64,000 nucleotides of DNA from Candidatus Nanopelagicus abundans (GCF_002288305.1 NZ_CP016779.1:496001-560000); one strand, 5' to 3'; counted from the first letter of the stretch, positions 47,041 to 57,222 are shown. Notes: generated from the sequence alone by a model not told the origin. A program made the numbers and translations.

Positions 47041-47907
47041 ATGTTGCCCCCAAGATTAAGTAGTCGAGCACGGCGCAAGGCTGGGGAAAAAGCTGTATTA
47101 GCTCGCCAAGATCGTGCCAAGGTTAAAGAACAAGTTGCCTCTGGTGAATTATTCTTTTTTGATCTTTTTAAGGACGAGCGTAAATCAATTACACGAATGA
47201 AGTTGGTGGACTTGCTTCAGTCTGTGCCAGGAATTGGTCATGCTCGTGCTCAGATAATTTTTGAAAGAACAAAAATCTCACCATCGCGTAGAATTGGTGG
47301 TGTCGGGCATCGACAGATTGAGCTACTAAGGCAGGAGTTTCTTTTGATTAAAAACTCTCGCAAGAGTGGAAAACTACTAGTTGTTTCTGGGCCCAGTGGA
47401 GTCGGTAAAAGTACGATAACAAACCGATTGCGAGCAGATGAGCGATTTTGGATTTCTGTTTCAGTAACAACTCGATTGATGCGAACTGGTGAAGTGGACG
47501 GTATTGACTATATTTTTGTAGCTGAAGACAAATTTAACCAAATGATTAAAGACAATGATTTTCTTGAATGGGCTGATTTTGCTGGATCTAAATATGGAAC
47601 ACCAAAGAAAGCCGTTGATGAGGCATTGCAAGATGGCAAAAATGTGATTTTAGAGATTGAATTAAACGGCGCAAGACAAGTAAGAAAAAATTCCAAGAAT
47701 GCTATTTTGATATTTATTGAGCCTCCTTCTTGGGAGGAGTTAACTGCTCGATTGATTAATAGAGGAACAGAATCAGAGCAATCAACTCAGGCAAGGCTAG
47801 ATAGGGCGAAAGAGGAGCTATCAGCAGCAGCAGAATTTGATTATGTAGTGATAAATCACCAAGTAGAGCAATCGGTCGCTGAACTGGTATCTTTAGCCCT
47901 TCGCTAA
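47041..47907 (+). CDS. gmk: Actinobacterial integration host factor (mIHF) fused to guanylate kinase
   Basis: A continuous 288-residue frame. Residues 1-101 match mIHF: a basic N-terminal helix, MKLVDLLQSVPGIGHARAQ (a helix-hairpin-helix-like DNA contact) and ISPSRRIGGVGHRQ. Residues about 109-288 form guanylate kinase, with Walker A SGPSGVGKST (116-125), SVTTR and DYIFV, and a lid region. In most Actinobacteria these are two adjacent genes. Here no stop separates them. However, an in-frame TTG (codon 102, 47344) is preceded by AGGAG at 47333-47337 with 6-nt spacing, so a free kinase could also be made by internal initiation. The kinase phosphorylates GMP; mIHF compacts DNA. Whether the main product is fused is unknown. 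Confidence 0.88.
   Translation: MLPPRLSSRARRKAGEKAVLARQDRAKVKEQVASGELFFFDLFKDERKSITRMKLVDLLQSVPGIGHARAQIIFERTKISPSRRIGGVGHRQIELLRQEFLLIKNSRKSGKLLVVSGPSGVGKSTITNRLRADERFWISVSVTTRLMRTGEVDGIDYIFVAEDKFNQMIKDNDFLEWADFAGSKYGTPKKAVDEALQDGKNVILEIELNGARQVRKNSKNAILIFIEPPSWEELTARLINRGTESEQSTQARLDRAKEELSAAAEFDYVVINHQVEQSVAELVSLALR
47333..47346 (+). promoter_or_regulatory. Possible internal ribosome binding site and TTG start for Gmk
   Basis: AGGAG (47333-47337) is 6 nt upstream of an in-frame TTG (47344-47346). Initiation there would yield a 187-residue guanylate kinase of normal family length. It sits exactly at the boundary between the mIHF and kinase parts. Confidence 0.45.
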
Positions 47908-47934
47908 TCCGCATATTTTTTAAGGGGTACTTTA

Positions 47935-48213
47935 ATGACCAACCAAGCACTTGATGGGATTACTAATCCGCCAATTGATGCACTATTAGATAAAGCTGGC
48001 TCTAAATATAGTTTGGTTCTTTATGCAGCAAAGCGTGCTCGCCAGATTAATGCTTATTATTCACAACTTGGTGAGGGATTACTTGAGTATGTTGGCCCAC
48101 TTGTTGAGACATATGTCCATGAAAAACCGCTTTCAATTGCATTGCGTGAAATTAATGATGGTCTGTTAACCATCGAAAATTTAGAACCTAAGCCAACTGA
48201 CTCAGCTAGCTAA
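47935..48213 (+). CDS. rpoZ: RNA polymerase omega subunit
   Basis: A 92-residue omega subunit with [28 protein letters not shown] near the N terminus, the block that latches beta-prime. An AAGGGG ribosome binding site precedes the ATG, 27 nt after gmk. The gmk-rpoZ-coaBC-metK-priA order is standard in Actinobacteria. Confidence 0.94.
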   Translation: MTNQALDGITNPPIDALLDKAGSKYSLVLYAAKRARQINAYYSQLGEGLLEYVGPLVETYVHEKPLSIALREINDGLLTIENLEPKPTDSAS

Positions 48214-48222
48214 AAACCTGCC

Positions 48223-49422
48223 ATGTTTCCCCGTGGTCGCAAACTACTACTTGGTGTAGCCGGAGGTATTTCGGCATACAAGTCATGTGACTTACTTCGA
48301 CGTTTACAAGACGAAGGATTTATTGTTGATGTTGTTCCAACACAAGCGAGTTTAAATTTTGTTGGTAAAGCAACTTGGGAAGCACTTTCAGGTCGAAAAG
48401 TAATTACTGATCTTTGGAGTGAAGTAGAAAATGTCCCGCACATTTCTATGGCGAAAGAGAATAATATAATTGTAATCGCGCCAACTACCGCAGATTTATT
48501 AGCCAAATTAGCATCAGGCCGTGCTGATGATCTACTTACAAATATAGTTTTAGCCTCTACAGCTCCAAAAATATTGGTTCCAGCAATGCATCCTGAGATG
48601 TGGAGTAACGCTGCAACAATTCAAAATGTAAAAATATTGCAAGATCGAGGATTCACCGTAATAACCCCAGGTGAAGGAAGAATGACTGGATCTGATTTCG
48701 GGGTAGGTCGATACCCAGAAACATCTAACATAATTGCTGAAGTTAATAAGCATCTGCCACAACTAGCAGATCTACTTGGCAGGAAAATCCTGATTACAGC
48801 TGGTGGAACTCGAGAGCCAATTGATCCAATTAGATTTATAGGAAACCGTTCATCTGGTAAGCAAGGTTTTGCTTTAGCAGTGGCTGCAGCAAGTCGGGGA
48901 GCACAGGTACATCTAGTAACCGCTAATACTGATCTGCCAAATGTTGAAGGAATTACTACAACTTTAGTAGAAACTGCGGAGCAAATGTCGGCAGTACTAG
49001 AGTTAGAATTTCCACATTCTGATGCATTAATTATGAGTGCGGCAGTGGCAGATGCAAAGGTTGCAAGTTATTCTGAGGCTAAAATAAGAAAAGAATCTCT
49101 TGATCGAGTCGATCTTGCAAAGAACCCAGATATTTTAAAATTACTTTCAGCAAACAAGAAATTAAATCAGGTAATCATCGGCTTTGCTGCAGAGACCTCA
49201 GAAGATTTAGTAATGCTAGAAGAAAGTGGACGCACTAAGTTAGCTAGCAAATCTCTTGATCTAATTTATGTTAATAATGTATCAAATGGCGCAGTATTTG
49301 GCAGTGATTTTACTCAAGGCTTAATAATTGACCGTAGTATGAATGTGATCAAGGTTCCAGAAATATCAAAGGACACGCTCTCGGATATATTACTTGATCA
49401 ATTAGTAAGCAAGTTAGGTTAA
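48223..49422 (+). CDS. coaBC: Bifunctional phosphopantothenoylcysteine decarboxylase/synthetase
   Basis: A 399-residue flavoprotein of coenzyme A synthesis. The CoaC half (1-about 185) has GGISAYKS and PAMHPEMW with the active-site region. The CoaB half has [22 protein letters not shown] and the conserved late K-KP region. It converts 4'-phosphopantothenate plus cysteine to 4'-phosphopantetheine, using CTP. It begins 9 nt after rpoZ and is followed by metK 4 nt later. Confidence 0.95.
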   Translation: MFPRGRKLLLGVAGGISAYKSCDLLRRLQDEGFIVDVVPTQASLNFVGKATWEALSGRKVITDLWSEVENVPHISMAKENNIIVIAPTTADLLAKLASGRADDLLTNIVLASTAPKILVPAMHPEMWSNAATIQNVKILQDRGFTVITPGEGRMTGSDFGVGRYPETSNIIAEVNKHLPQLADLLGRKILITAGGTREPIDPIRFIGNRSSGKQGFALAVAAASRGAQVHLVTANTDLPNVEGITTTLVETAEQMSAVLELEFPHSDALIMSAAVADAKVASYSEAKIRKESLDRVDLAKNPDILKLLSANKKLNQVIIGFAAETSEDLVMLEESGRTKLASKSLDLIYVNNVSNGAVFGSDFTQGLIIDRSMNVIKVPEISKDTLSDILLDQLVSKLG

Positions 49423-49426
49423 GTTC

Positions 49427-50617
49427 ATGAAAAATCGCTTATTCACTTCTGAATCTGTAACCGAAGGCCACCCAGACAAGATTGCAGATCAGATATCTGA
49501 TGCGATCCTTGATTCATTACTTAGCCAAGATGCTAAGAGTAGAGTCGCAGTTGAAACATTAATTACAACGGGGCAAGTACATGTTGCTGGTGAAGTCACA
49601 ACAAATGGCTATGCAGATGTCATGAATATTGTTAGGGATACTGTTCTAGAAATTGGCTACAACTCATCTGATAAGGGCTTTGATGGGAATAGCTGTGGTG
49701 TTTCAATATCAATCGGGCAGCAATCCCAAGATATAGCCCAAGGTATAAATGACGCATTTGAAAGTCGGGTTTCATCATCTGTTGACCCATTAGATCTGCA
49801 AGGCGCCGGTGATCAAGGCCTTATGTTTGGTTATGCCTGTAATGAAACCCCAGAACTTATGCCGCTACCTATTTCTCTTGCTCATAAATTTGCTCAGCAA
49901 TTAACTAAAGTTAGAAAAGATGGAACCTTGGAATACCTTAGACCTGACGGAAAGACTCAAGTAACGATTGAATACCAGGGTGATAAACCTGTTGCTTTAA
50001 ATACAATTGTTATTTCTTCGCAGCATTCTCCAGATGTTGATCTTGAAAAGAAATTAGCACCTGAGGTAAAGAAATTTGTGATTAATCCAATTATTAAAGA
50101 GTTAAACATTGATACAAAAAATGTTACGGTGTTCATAAACCCAACTGGTCGGTTTGTAATTGGTGGGCCAATGGGAGATGCTGGTTTAACCGGTAGAAAG
50201 ATTATTGTTGACACATACGGCGGTATGGCCCGTCATGGTGGAGGTGCATTTTCAGGCAAAGATCCATCAAAGGTTGATAGATCAGCAGCTTATGCGATGC
50301 GCTGGGTAGCAAAAAATGTTGTAGCTGCTGGACTTGCCGATCGCTGTGAGGTTCAAGTTGCTTATGCTATTGGTAAAGCAAAGCCTGTTGGTTTATTTAT
50401 TGAAACTTTTGGTACAGAAAAATTTGATGTATTAAAGATTTCACAGGCAGTAAATGAAGTTTTTGATCTTCGCCCAGCTGCTGTAATTCGCGATTTAAAC
50501 CTACTACGCCCAATTTATGCAAAAACCGCTGCTTATGGTCATTTTGGTAGAGAGCTGCCGGATTTTACTTGGGAAAAAACAGATCGAGCTTCTGCTCTTA
50601 AGGCACTAGTTAAATAA
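49427..50617 (+). CDS. metK: S-adenosylmethionine synthetase
   Basis: A 396-residue enzyme that makes SAM from methionine and [20 protein letters not shown] (9-25), [12 protein letters not shown] and [20 protein letters not shown] are all intact. Only 4 nt separate it from coaBC, so no SAM riboswitch is possible in front of it. Confidence 0.97.
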   Translation: MKNRLFTSESVTEGHPDKIADQISDAILDSLLSQDAKSRVAVETLITTGQVHVAGEVTTNGYADVMNIVRDTVLEIGYNSSDKGFDGNSCGVSISIGQQSQDIAQGINDAFESRVSSSVDPLDLQGAGDQGLMFGYACNETPELMPLPISLAHKFAQQLTKVRKDGTLEYLRPDGKTQVTIEYQGDKPVALNTIVISSQHSPDVDLEKKLAPEVKKFVINPIIKELNIDTKNVTVFINPTGRFVIGGPMGDAGLTGRKIIVDTYGGMARHGGGAFSGKDPSKVDRSAAYAMRWVAKNVVAAGLADRCEVQVAYAIGKAKPVGLFIETFGTEKFDVLKISQAVNEVFDLRPAAVIRDLNLLRPIYAKTAAYGHFGRELPDFTWEKTDRASALKALVK

Positions 50618-50620
50618 GCA

Positions 50621-52528
50621 GTGACTGCTCCACTAAAACTAAAGCAACAAAAATCTAATTCTGCCCATCGTGAGCAGGTTTTAATTTCAAAAAATCTTCC
50701 AGTAGCAAGTGTATTAGTTGAGACTCCTGTATCTCATTTAGAGGGAATTTATGACTATCTTATTCCGCAGCATCTTAATGAGAGCGCAACGGTTGGAAGT
50801 AAAGTATTAGTAGAGTTTGGAAGAGGTACTACCGAAGGTTTATTAGTAGGTAGAAAAGATAAAAGTGAACAAACTGTTCGTTTAAAACCAATTTTAGATT
50901 TAGCTTCACCTAGCGGATTAGTGAATTCTGATTTAATTAAACATATTGAACTTGCCCGCAATCGATTCGGGGGTAGTTTCTGGAGTATTTTAAAGTCTGC
51001 AATTCCTAGCCGAGTTGTTAAAGAAGAGAAGCTACTGACCGCGATTCTTGGAGAAAAAAAGATCATAAAATATGAATCCACTGCGCTAAGAGATCTGATT
51101 GGTAGAGCAGATTATGGCTTTTTAAATAGTATGGAGCGAATTAAATGGGGAATAAATTTCCCGATTACGGTTCACCCGGATCACTTTTTACTTGAGTTAA
51201 TAAAGGTTAGATCCCAGGTAGGTCAAGTACTATTACTTGTTCCAGATGAGAAGGATCTTGATCGGTTATCCATACCATTAGCCAGATTCTTTGGAAGTGA
51301 TTTGATAGAGATTGGCTCTCACCTAAATAAAAGCCTTAGGTATAGAAATTTTTTAGATGCTGCTTTTAACTCACCAAAAGTAATCCTTGCTACAAGAAGT
51401 GGGGCATTTACGCCATTATCACCTGGTGCCACAGTAATTGTGCTATCTGATTTAGATCAGTCACACTATGAATTACATGCACCAGGGTGGAACACTAGAG
51501 ATATAACGCTACTACGAGATCATCAAACATCATTAATATTTATTTCATCATCTCATTCACTAGAGATTTCAAGGTTAATTGATATTGGGTGGCTTGAGAA
51601 AAAGAGCTATCGCCAGAAAAATAATCTTAAATTTACAACAAATGAGATGGGTAACTCATTCATTGCTGCGATAAAAAAAGGCGTTACAAGTGGTAGCGCT
51701 TTGATATCGGTTGCTGAAAAAGGTTATGCAAATCTTTTTCTTTGCTCAAAATGTCGAAATACAGCAAGTTGTGATTGTGGAGGTAAGTTACAGATCCAAG
51801 AATCAAGAAACGTACCTACGTGCTATCTCTGTCAAAAGAAGTACCCAGAATGGAAATGTACTTTTTGTTCAGGTAATCGGCCGTTTGTAATCGCTAAGGG
51901 TATTGATCGAACTGCCGAAGAGATTGGTAAAGCAATACCAAAGTTTCCAATTCTAATATCATCTGGAAGTAAGCAAATTAAAAAATTGCCAATGGGTAAT
52001 TATATTGTAGTTGCAACACCAGGATCTGAGCCAAGTGAGCGATATAGTGCGGTTGCAATGCTAGATGGTGAAAAATTATTTAATCGTCCTTCATTGAGAT
52101 CTGAAGAGTTAGCAAAATTTGCCTGGTTCACACTCCTTAATATGGCTTCACAAGATTCTGAAATATTTCTCTCACTTCCAAATCACCACCCAGTTGTTCA
52201 AGCAATGCTGAAAATGGACCCATCATCAGCTGCCTCATATGAACTAAATAGTCGTAAGCAAGCTAAGTTGCCACCTTATTACCGAGTTGCAGCTGTTTCC
52301 GGGGATAACGCAGAGATATCTAAATTTACTGAAAATTTGAAAAATAGTGCGAGCAAATATGAAATAACTGGACCAGTAAAAATTGATAGTTATCAAAGCA
52401 AAATTCTTATTAGGGTAGAGCTAGAGCAAGCGCAGATACTAGTTGATCTATTAGATGACATAACTAAGGTGCAAGGTGTTAAATCTAGGAAGATTTTCAC
52501 GGTCCGGTTTGATCCGTTTGATCTTTAA
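50621..52528 (+). CDS. priA: PriA-like primosomal protein with degenerate helicase
   Basis: A 635-residue protein. The N-terminal DNA-binding domain is recognisable from VLVETPVSHLEGIYDYLIP onward. In the ATPase region the Walker A loop is missing, LLLVPDEKDL aligns with the VPEIGLT block, TRSGAFTP with TRSALFTP, and SDLDQSHYE replaces the DEEHD box. The zinc-binding cysteines are retained (LCSKCRNTASCDC ... CYLCQKKYPEWKCTFCSG, about 373-427). The protein should bind forks but not hydrolyse ATP, a known trait of actinobacterial PriA. The start is a GTG 3 nt after metK. Confidence 0.86.
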   Translation: MTAPLKLKQQKSNSAHREQVLISKNLPVASVLVETPVSHLEGIYDYLIPQHLNESATVGSKVLVEFGRGTTEGLLVGRKDKSEQTVRLKPILDLASPSGLVNSDLIKHIELARNRFGGSFWSILKSAIPSRVVKEEKLLTAILGEKKIIKYESTALRDLIGRADYGFLNSMERIKWGINFPITVHPDHFLLELIKVRSQVGQVLLLVPDEKDLDRLSIPLARFFGSDLIEIGSHLNKSLRYRNFLDAAFNSPKVILATRSGAFTPLSPGATVIVLSDLDQSHYELHAPGWNTRDITLLRDHQTSLIFISSSHSLEISRLIDIGWLEKKSYRQKNNLKFTTNEMGNSFIAAIKKGVTSGSALISVAEKGYANLFLCSKCRNTASCDCGGKLQIQESRNVPTCYLCQKKYPEWKCTFCSGNRPFVIAKGIDRTAEEIGKAIPKFPILISSGSKQIKKLPMGNYIVVATPGSEPSERYSAVAMLDGEKLFNRPSLRSEELAKFAWFTLLNMASQDSEIFLSLPNHHPVVQAMLKMDPSSAASYELNSRKQAKLPPYYRVAAVSGDNAEISKFTENLKNSASKYEITGPVKIDSYQSKILIRVELEQAQILVDLLDDITKVQGVKSRKIFTVRFDPFDL

Positions 52529-52542
52529 GTCGATCACTGAAG

Positions 52543-52548
52543 TATCAT
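52543..52548 (+). promoter_or_regulatory. -10 element (TATCAT) for leaderless def-fmt-rsmB
   Basis: TATCAT is followed by 6 nt and the def ATG at 52555, with no ribosome binding site. It lies in the 26-nt gap after priA. A TTGATC (52518-52523) could serve as a -35 at 19-nt spacing but is weak. Confidence 0.45.
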
Positions 52549-52554
52549 AAGCAC

Positions 52555-53115
52555 ATGGCAATTCAACCAATTAGATTATTTGGCGACCCAGTATTGGTTA
52601 CCCCAGCAAGTGAGGTAGTTAATTTTGATAAAGAACTACGTCAATTAGTCGCTGATTTAACTCAAACAATGCAGGCAGCGCCTGGAGCTGGGTTGGCTGC
52701 TCCACAAATTGGTGTACCACTTCGGGTATTTGTCTGGGATATAAATGATGAAATAGGTCATCTTATTAACCCCTCACTTGATCTAAGCGCGGAGATTCAA
52801 GATGGCGAAGAAGGATGTTTATCATTTCCAAATTTAGTTTACGATACACCTCGAGCATTTAAAGCAGTTGCAAAAGGTTTTAATATGCACGGCGATCCAG
52901 TTGTCATCGAAGGCACAGAGCTTTTGGCAAGATGCTTACAACATGAAACTGATCACTTAGATGGTGTTCTATTTATTGATCGAATGAACTCTGAGCAGCG
53001 AAAACTAGCAATGAAAGAAATAAGAGAGTCGGAATGGTTTGGTGTTGCCACTGAGGGTGGAAAATCACCAATAGTAAAAGTTTCCCCCCATACAACATTT
53101 GGTTTAGGTCTTTAA
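52555..53115 (+). CDS. def: Peptide deformylase
   Basis: A 186-residue metalloenzyme with the three canonical motifs GAGLAAPQ (44-51), EGCLSFP (86-92) and QHETDHL (129-135). It removes the formyl group from nascent proteins. Its neighbour fmt adds the formyl group to Met-tRNA, so the cycle is encoded by adjacent genes. The mRNA is probably leaderless. Confidence 0.96.
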   Translation: MAIQPIRLFGDPVLVTPASEVVNFDKELRQLVADLTQTMQAAPGAGLAAPQIGVPLRVFVWDINDEIGHLINPSLDLSAEIQDGEEGCLSFPNLVYDTPRAFKAVAKGFNMHGDPVVIEGTELLARCLQHETDHLDGVLFIDRMNSEQRKLAMKEIRESEWFGVATEGGKSPIVKVSPHTTFGLGL

Positions 53116-53119
53116 TACT

Positions 53120-54040
53120 TTGAAATTATTAGTTGCTTCATCATCTCCGGTGGCCAAGCCGCTCATCACTGCATTAATTGCTAGTAATAAACATGAGTTT
53201 GGTGGATTAATAACTAATCCAGATAAAGCCACGGGTCGTGGCATGCAAATTGAGGCTAATGAGCTGGCACTTTGGGCATCTTCAGAAAAGATTTCTATAA
53301 GTAAACCAGAATCAAATAATGATTTAAAGTCTCTTCTTTTGTCAGCAAAGACCGATCTAGTAATAACAATTGCCTATGGAAAATTAATTCCCCAGGATCT
53401 TTTGCAACTACCAAAATATGGCTGGATAAATGTTCATTTTTCTAAGCTTCCAAAATGGCGAGGAGCAGCACCAGTTCAATGGGCAATTCTTTCAGGTGAT
53501 AAAACTAGTGGAATAACAGTTTTCCAACTTGATAAGGGTATGGACACAGGTCCAACTTATTTAACTCATGAGATTGACATTAATCCAATGGAAAGATCTG
53601 ATGAGTTGTTAGATCGGTTGAGTGTAATAGGTGCTGATCTTGCAATAAAAACAGTTGATCTAATTTCTCAAAATGTGCCACCTTCACCACAATCAGATAC
53701 AGACGCGTCACTTGCACCAAAATTTAAAAAGAGCGATGGAAAACTTGATTGGAGTATGCAAATTGACCAAATTTTAAATCAATATAGAGCATTAGCCGCC
53801 AATCCAGGGGTCTGGACGATGCTTGGTGATTTACGGCTAAAGATTGATGGACTACGAATTTCCTATGGGATGGAAAAAATTGCACCATGTTCTGTTGCTA
53901 TTGAAGGTGAAAAACTATTTATTGGAGCAGCAAATGGAGTTATTGAAATTGAAAAGTTAACTCCAGCAGGCCGTAATCAAATGAGTGCAGGGGAGTTTAT
54001 TAGAGGACTTACAAATCGGGAAGGTTTATCAGTTGGGTAA
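53120..54040 (+). CDS. fmt: Methionyl-tRNA formyltransferase
   Basis: A 306-residue enzyme with the formyltransferase domain containing NVHFSKLPKWRGAAPVQWAI and DKGMDTGP, the folate-binding region, and a C-terminal tRNA-binding OB-like domain. It uses 10-formyl-tetrahydrofolate. The start is TTG, 4 nt after def. Its last 8 nt overlap the likely rsmB start. Confidence 0.94.
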   Translation: MKLLVASSSPVAKPLITALIASNKHEFGGLITNPDKATGRGMQIEANELALWASSEKISISKPESNNDLKSLLLSAKTDLVITIAYGKLIPQDLLQLPKYGWINVHFSKLPKWRGAAPVQWAILSGDKTSGITVFQLDKGMDTGPTYLTHEIDINPMERSDELLDRLSVIGADLAIKTVDLISQNVPPSPQSDTDASLAPKFKKSDGKLDWSMQIDQILNQYRALAANPGVWTMLGDLRLKIDGLRISYGMEKIAPCSVAIEGEKLFIGAANGVIEIEKLTPAGRNQMSAGEFIRGLTNREGLSVG

Positions 54041-55361
54041 GCCAAATCCAAGCCAATCTAGGTTAGTAGCTTATGAATTGGTTTATCAGGTAAATCGTGA
54101 TGGGGCATATGCAAATATAAGATTGCCCGAATTACTTTCAAAATCTAAGATGGAGAAAGCTGATAAGGCATTTACTACCGAATTATCATATGGAACATTA
54201 CGCATGCAGGGAAGACATGACTACATCGCAACAAAGTATATTGATAGGAAATTTTCTGAAGTCGATCCAAAGATTCAAGATTTGCTGCGGATTGGAATTC
54301 ACCAAATTACCCAAATGCGAGTGGCAGATCATGCTGCTGTCTCTGAAACGGTTGAAGTTGCAAAACTAGTTGCAGGAGAATCAAAAGCATCTTACGTAAA
54401 CGCAGTTTTAAGAAAAGTAACAGCATCTAGTAATGACTTAGTCGAATTATCTAATTTGCCTAACTTAGAGAGGCTTTCGATTTCGTATTCACATCCAGAA
54501 TGGATCATTTCTTCATTCTATGATCAACTTAAGGATTGGGCAGAGGTTGAAAAACTATTAGCTGCTAATAATCTTCCAGCAGCTCCCGATATAGTTGCTT
54601 GGCCTGGCAAGTCATCAACTACTGAGTTAGTTCAACTAGGAGCTACCCAAATTCCTGGGTTTAGTAATGCCGCAAATTTAGATGGCATACCATCGGAGTT
54701 TGATCCAATAATTCAACGCAGAGCAGGTGTGCAAGATCGTGGATCACAAATTGTTGTTGAAAATTTTCTAACAACTGCAACTATTGGTCAATCTTGGCTA
54801 GATATGTGTGCTGGGCCTGGTGGCAAAGCTGCATATCTTTTTCACTCCCTTTCTCAGAAAGATACAACCGCAACATTTTTAGCTAATGAGCCAATTCCAC
54901 ATCGTGCAGAACTAGTTAAAAGGGTAGTTAATAATCAGCAAGTAGTTAGTTTTGATGCAACAGATCCAGATAACTTTTCTTCAACCTTTGATCGGATATT
55001 AGTTGATGCCCCATGCACAGGACTAGGTGCACTTCGTAGAAGACCTGAGGCCAGATGGCGGAAAAGCATAAATGATTTAAAAGAATTAGTTACCTTACAG
55101 CGAAATCTTTTAACTAGCGCATACAAATTACTAAATCCAAATGGGATAATCGCATATGTAACTTGCTCACCTCATATTGCTGAGACAAAAGGTCAGGTTC
55201 TTGATTTTCTAGCTCGCCACAAAGATATGAGCATTCTGCCGTTAAGCACTCTGGCTGATGCTCACAAACAAGGGGTGCTTAAAGATGGAACAATGCAACT
55301 TTGGACACACCAAGACCAATCTGATGGAATGTTTATGGTCTTATTCAAAAAGGTGGGTTAA
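54033..55361 (+). CDS. rsmB: 16S rRNA (cytosine-967 C5)-methyltransferase RsmB
   Basis: A 442-residue methyltransferase with an N-terminal NusB-like RNA-binding domain (about 8-135), the SAM site in LDMCAGPGGKAAYL, and the catalytic cysteines in DAPCTGLGALRRRPE and YVTCSPH. It methylates small-subunit rRNA. The frame is open from 53985, but that would put 16 extra residues in fmt. I prefer TTG at 54033, preceded by AAGG, giving an 8-nt overlap. rpe follows after 8 nt. Confidence 0.92.
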   Translation: MGKPNPSQSRLVAYELVYQVNRDGAYANIRLPELLSKSKMEKADKAFTTELSYGTLRMQGRHDYIATKYIDRKFSEVDPKIQDLLRIGIHQITQMRVADHAAVSETVEVAKLVAGESKASYVNAVLRKVTASSNDLVELSNLPNLERLSISYSHPEWIISSFYDQLKDWAEVEKLLAANNLPAAPDIVAWPGKSSTTELVQLGATQIPGFSNAANLDGIPSEFDPIIQRRAGVQDRGSQIVVENFLTTATIGQSWLDMCAGPGGKAAYLFHSLSQKDTTATFLANEPIPHRAELVKRVVNNQQVVSFDATDPDNFSSTFDRILVDAPCTGLGALRRRPEARWRKSINDLKELVTLQRNLLTSAYKLLNPNGIIAYVTCSPHIAETKGQVLDFLARHKDMSILPLSTLADAHKQGVLKDGTMQLWTHQDQSDGMFMVLFKKVG

Positions 55362-55369
55362 ATAGGAGC

Positions 55370-56053
55370 ATGGGAAGTGATGGAAGAATCTTAATTAATC
55401 CAAGTATTCTTAACGCTAATTTTGATGATTTGGAAAATGAAATAAGTAAAGTATCCGCAGTCTCTGATGCTATTCATCTTGACATAATGGATAATAAATT
55501 TGTCCCAAACTTTACTTTTGACTTCAAGCGGGCGATAGAAATAATTGAGTTTTCAAAATTACCAATAGATGCTCATTTAATGATTGAAGACCCAGATACT
55601 ATTGCACCTAAATACGCCCAATCGGGTTGTAAATCTGTTTCATTTCACTTTGAAGCCGCTAAAAACTGCCGCCAAACAATCGCAGATATCAAGTCAAATG
55701 GTGCAAAAGTAGGAATTGCAATTAAACCGGCTACGCCATTATCTGCAATTGAGGAATTTATAGATGAAATTGATATGTTGGTAGTTATGACTGTTGAACC
55801 AGGTTTTGGGGGCCAAACTTTTATGAGTGATCAGATGTTAAAAGTTTCACAAGCTAGATCAAAAATTAATTCAAGCAAGGGTGAGCCAGTGATACTGCAG
55901 GTAGATGGTGGTATATCCCTTTCAACTATTGCAGAAGCTGCTTTAGCTGGAGCTAACTGCTTTGTTGCTGGTAGTGCAGTTTATAAGGATGCAAATCCCG
56001 CACAAATAGTTACCAAACTACGTGAGTTAGCAAAAAATAGTTTTAATATTTAA
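55370..56053 (+). CDS. rpe: Ribulose-phosphate 3-epimerase
   Basis: A 227-residue TIM-barrel epimerase. Key blocks are INPSILNANF (9-18), HLDIMDNKFVPNFTF with metal ligands, VMTVEPGFGGQ and VDGGIS. It interconverts ribulose and xylulose 5-phosphate in the pentose phosphate pathway. An AGGAG ribosome binding site precedes the ATG. Its end overlaps the convergent serB gene by 4 nt. Confidence 0.95.
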   Translation: MGSDGRILINPSILNANFDDLENEISKVSAVSDAIHLDIMDNKFVPNFTFDFKRAIEIIEFSKLPIDAHLMIEDPDTIAPKYAQSGCKSVSFHFEAAKNCRQTIADIKSNGAKVGIAIKPATPLSAIEEFIDEIDMLVVMTVEPGFGGQTFMSDQMLKVSQARSKINSSKGEPVILQVDGGISLSTIAEAALAGANCFVAGSAVYKDANPAQIVTKLRELAKNSFNI

Positions 56054-57222
56054 TCTGATAATCCCATTAGTAGCAGCACTGCAGAAAGATCTGATCCACT
56101 AATTGTGGTGGCCGCCGCCGCTGCAACCTTAGCCTTTGCATTAAATGCAATACCAAGACCAGCTGCTTGAATCATATCCAAATCATTTGCGCCATCTCCG
56201 ATTGCGACAGTCTGAGACATCGGAATTCCCTCATTTTTTGCAAAAGTAATTAATGCATCTAATTTTGCAGACCTATCAATGATTACACCCTCAAGTTTTC
56301 CAGTTAGTTTTCCATCAATAATCTCTAATTTATTAGCTTTATAGAAGTCAATTTTTAACTCTTTTAGAATTGGTTCAATTACATCTATAAATCCACCCGA
56401 TACAACTCCCACCTTATGGCCCTTTAAATGGAGTGTTTGAATTAATTTTTCAGCCCCTTGCGTCAAAGTGATTTCACTTCTAACCGCTGAAAGCATAGAT
56501 TCATTTAGCCCGGTAAGTAATGAAACTCGCGCTTGCAGTGATTGGGTAAAATCCATTTCACCAGCCATCGCCTTTTCAGTAATCGCTGAAACTTCCTTAG
56601 CCATACCTGCTTTTGCAGCGAGTAAGTCAATTACTTCCTGCGCAATAAGTGTTGAATCCATGTCAAGCATCACTAATCTTTTAGCACTTCGCATACCACT
56701 ACCTTGCTCCACAGCTAGATCTATCTTATGAGATATAGCAACTACAGCTAGTAACTTTTGAACTTCTTTAATTGATTTATCTGGACAATAAATATCAATT
56801 TCAATCGCTGTCAACGGATTAGTCGAGGTTCGCCTGATTGCAGTTATATTTGCATTAATCTTTGAAAGCTCAGCAGCGACTACAGCAACTGATTTTGGTT
56901 TCAGAGCATCAGAGATAATTACAACATGTAGGTTTGAAGATACCTCTGGATGATTTTGCTCAGGAGTGAAGTCAATTGCAATATCAAGTCCTACTTCTTT
57001 TTCAAGTAACTCTAAATCTGCGGCAACTGCTGCGGCATGAGATTCATTTAAGCCAATTAAAACTGTCAAAATAAGGCGGCCTCGAATTACTAGTTGCTCG
57101 ATATCTAGAATTGAAATTGAAAACTCTGACAGCAAAGACATCAACTTTTCGGTAATTCCAGGTCTATCTTCGCCTGAGACTAGAATTAGCCCGGTAAAGG
57201 CTGAGGTATTTTTATTCGGCAT
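56050..57222 (-). CDS. serB: Phosphoserine phosphatase with two ACT-type domains
   Basis: A 390-residue protein. Two ACT-like sensory domains (about 12-85 and 97-170) precede a HAD phosphatase with the catalytic D187-M-D189-S-T191, a second motif VGVVSGGFID and the late GDGANDLDMI. It makes serine from phosphoserine. Actinobacterial SerB of this architecture is feedback-inhibited by serine through the ACT domain. Expression is probably leaderless: TAATCT lies 6 nt before the ATG. It is divergent from the ABC ATPase gene and convergent with rpe. Confidence 0.93.
   Translation of the reverse strand: MPNKNTSAFTGLILVSGEDRPGITEKLMSLLSEFSISILDIEQLVIRGRLILTVLIGLNESHAAAVAADLELLEKEVGLDIAIDFTPEQNHPEVSSNLHVVIISDALKPKSVAVVAAELSKINANITAIRRTSTNPLTAIEIDIYCPDKSIKEVQKLLAVVAISHKIDLAVEQGSGMRSAKRLVMLDMDSTLIAQEVIDLLAAKAGMAKEVSAITEKAMAGEMDFTQSLQARVSLLTGLNESMLSAVRSEITLTQGAEKLIQTLHLKGHKVGVVSGGFIDVIEPILKELKIDFYKANKLEIIDGKLTGKLEGVIIDRSAKLDALITFAKNEGIPMSQTVAIGDGANDLDMIQAAGLGIAFNAKAKVAAAAATTISGSDLSAVLLLMGLSD

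Noticed and set aside
49423-49426. SAM riboswitch before metK
   Set aside because: Only 4 nt separate coaBC and metK, so metK is an operon-internal gene.
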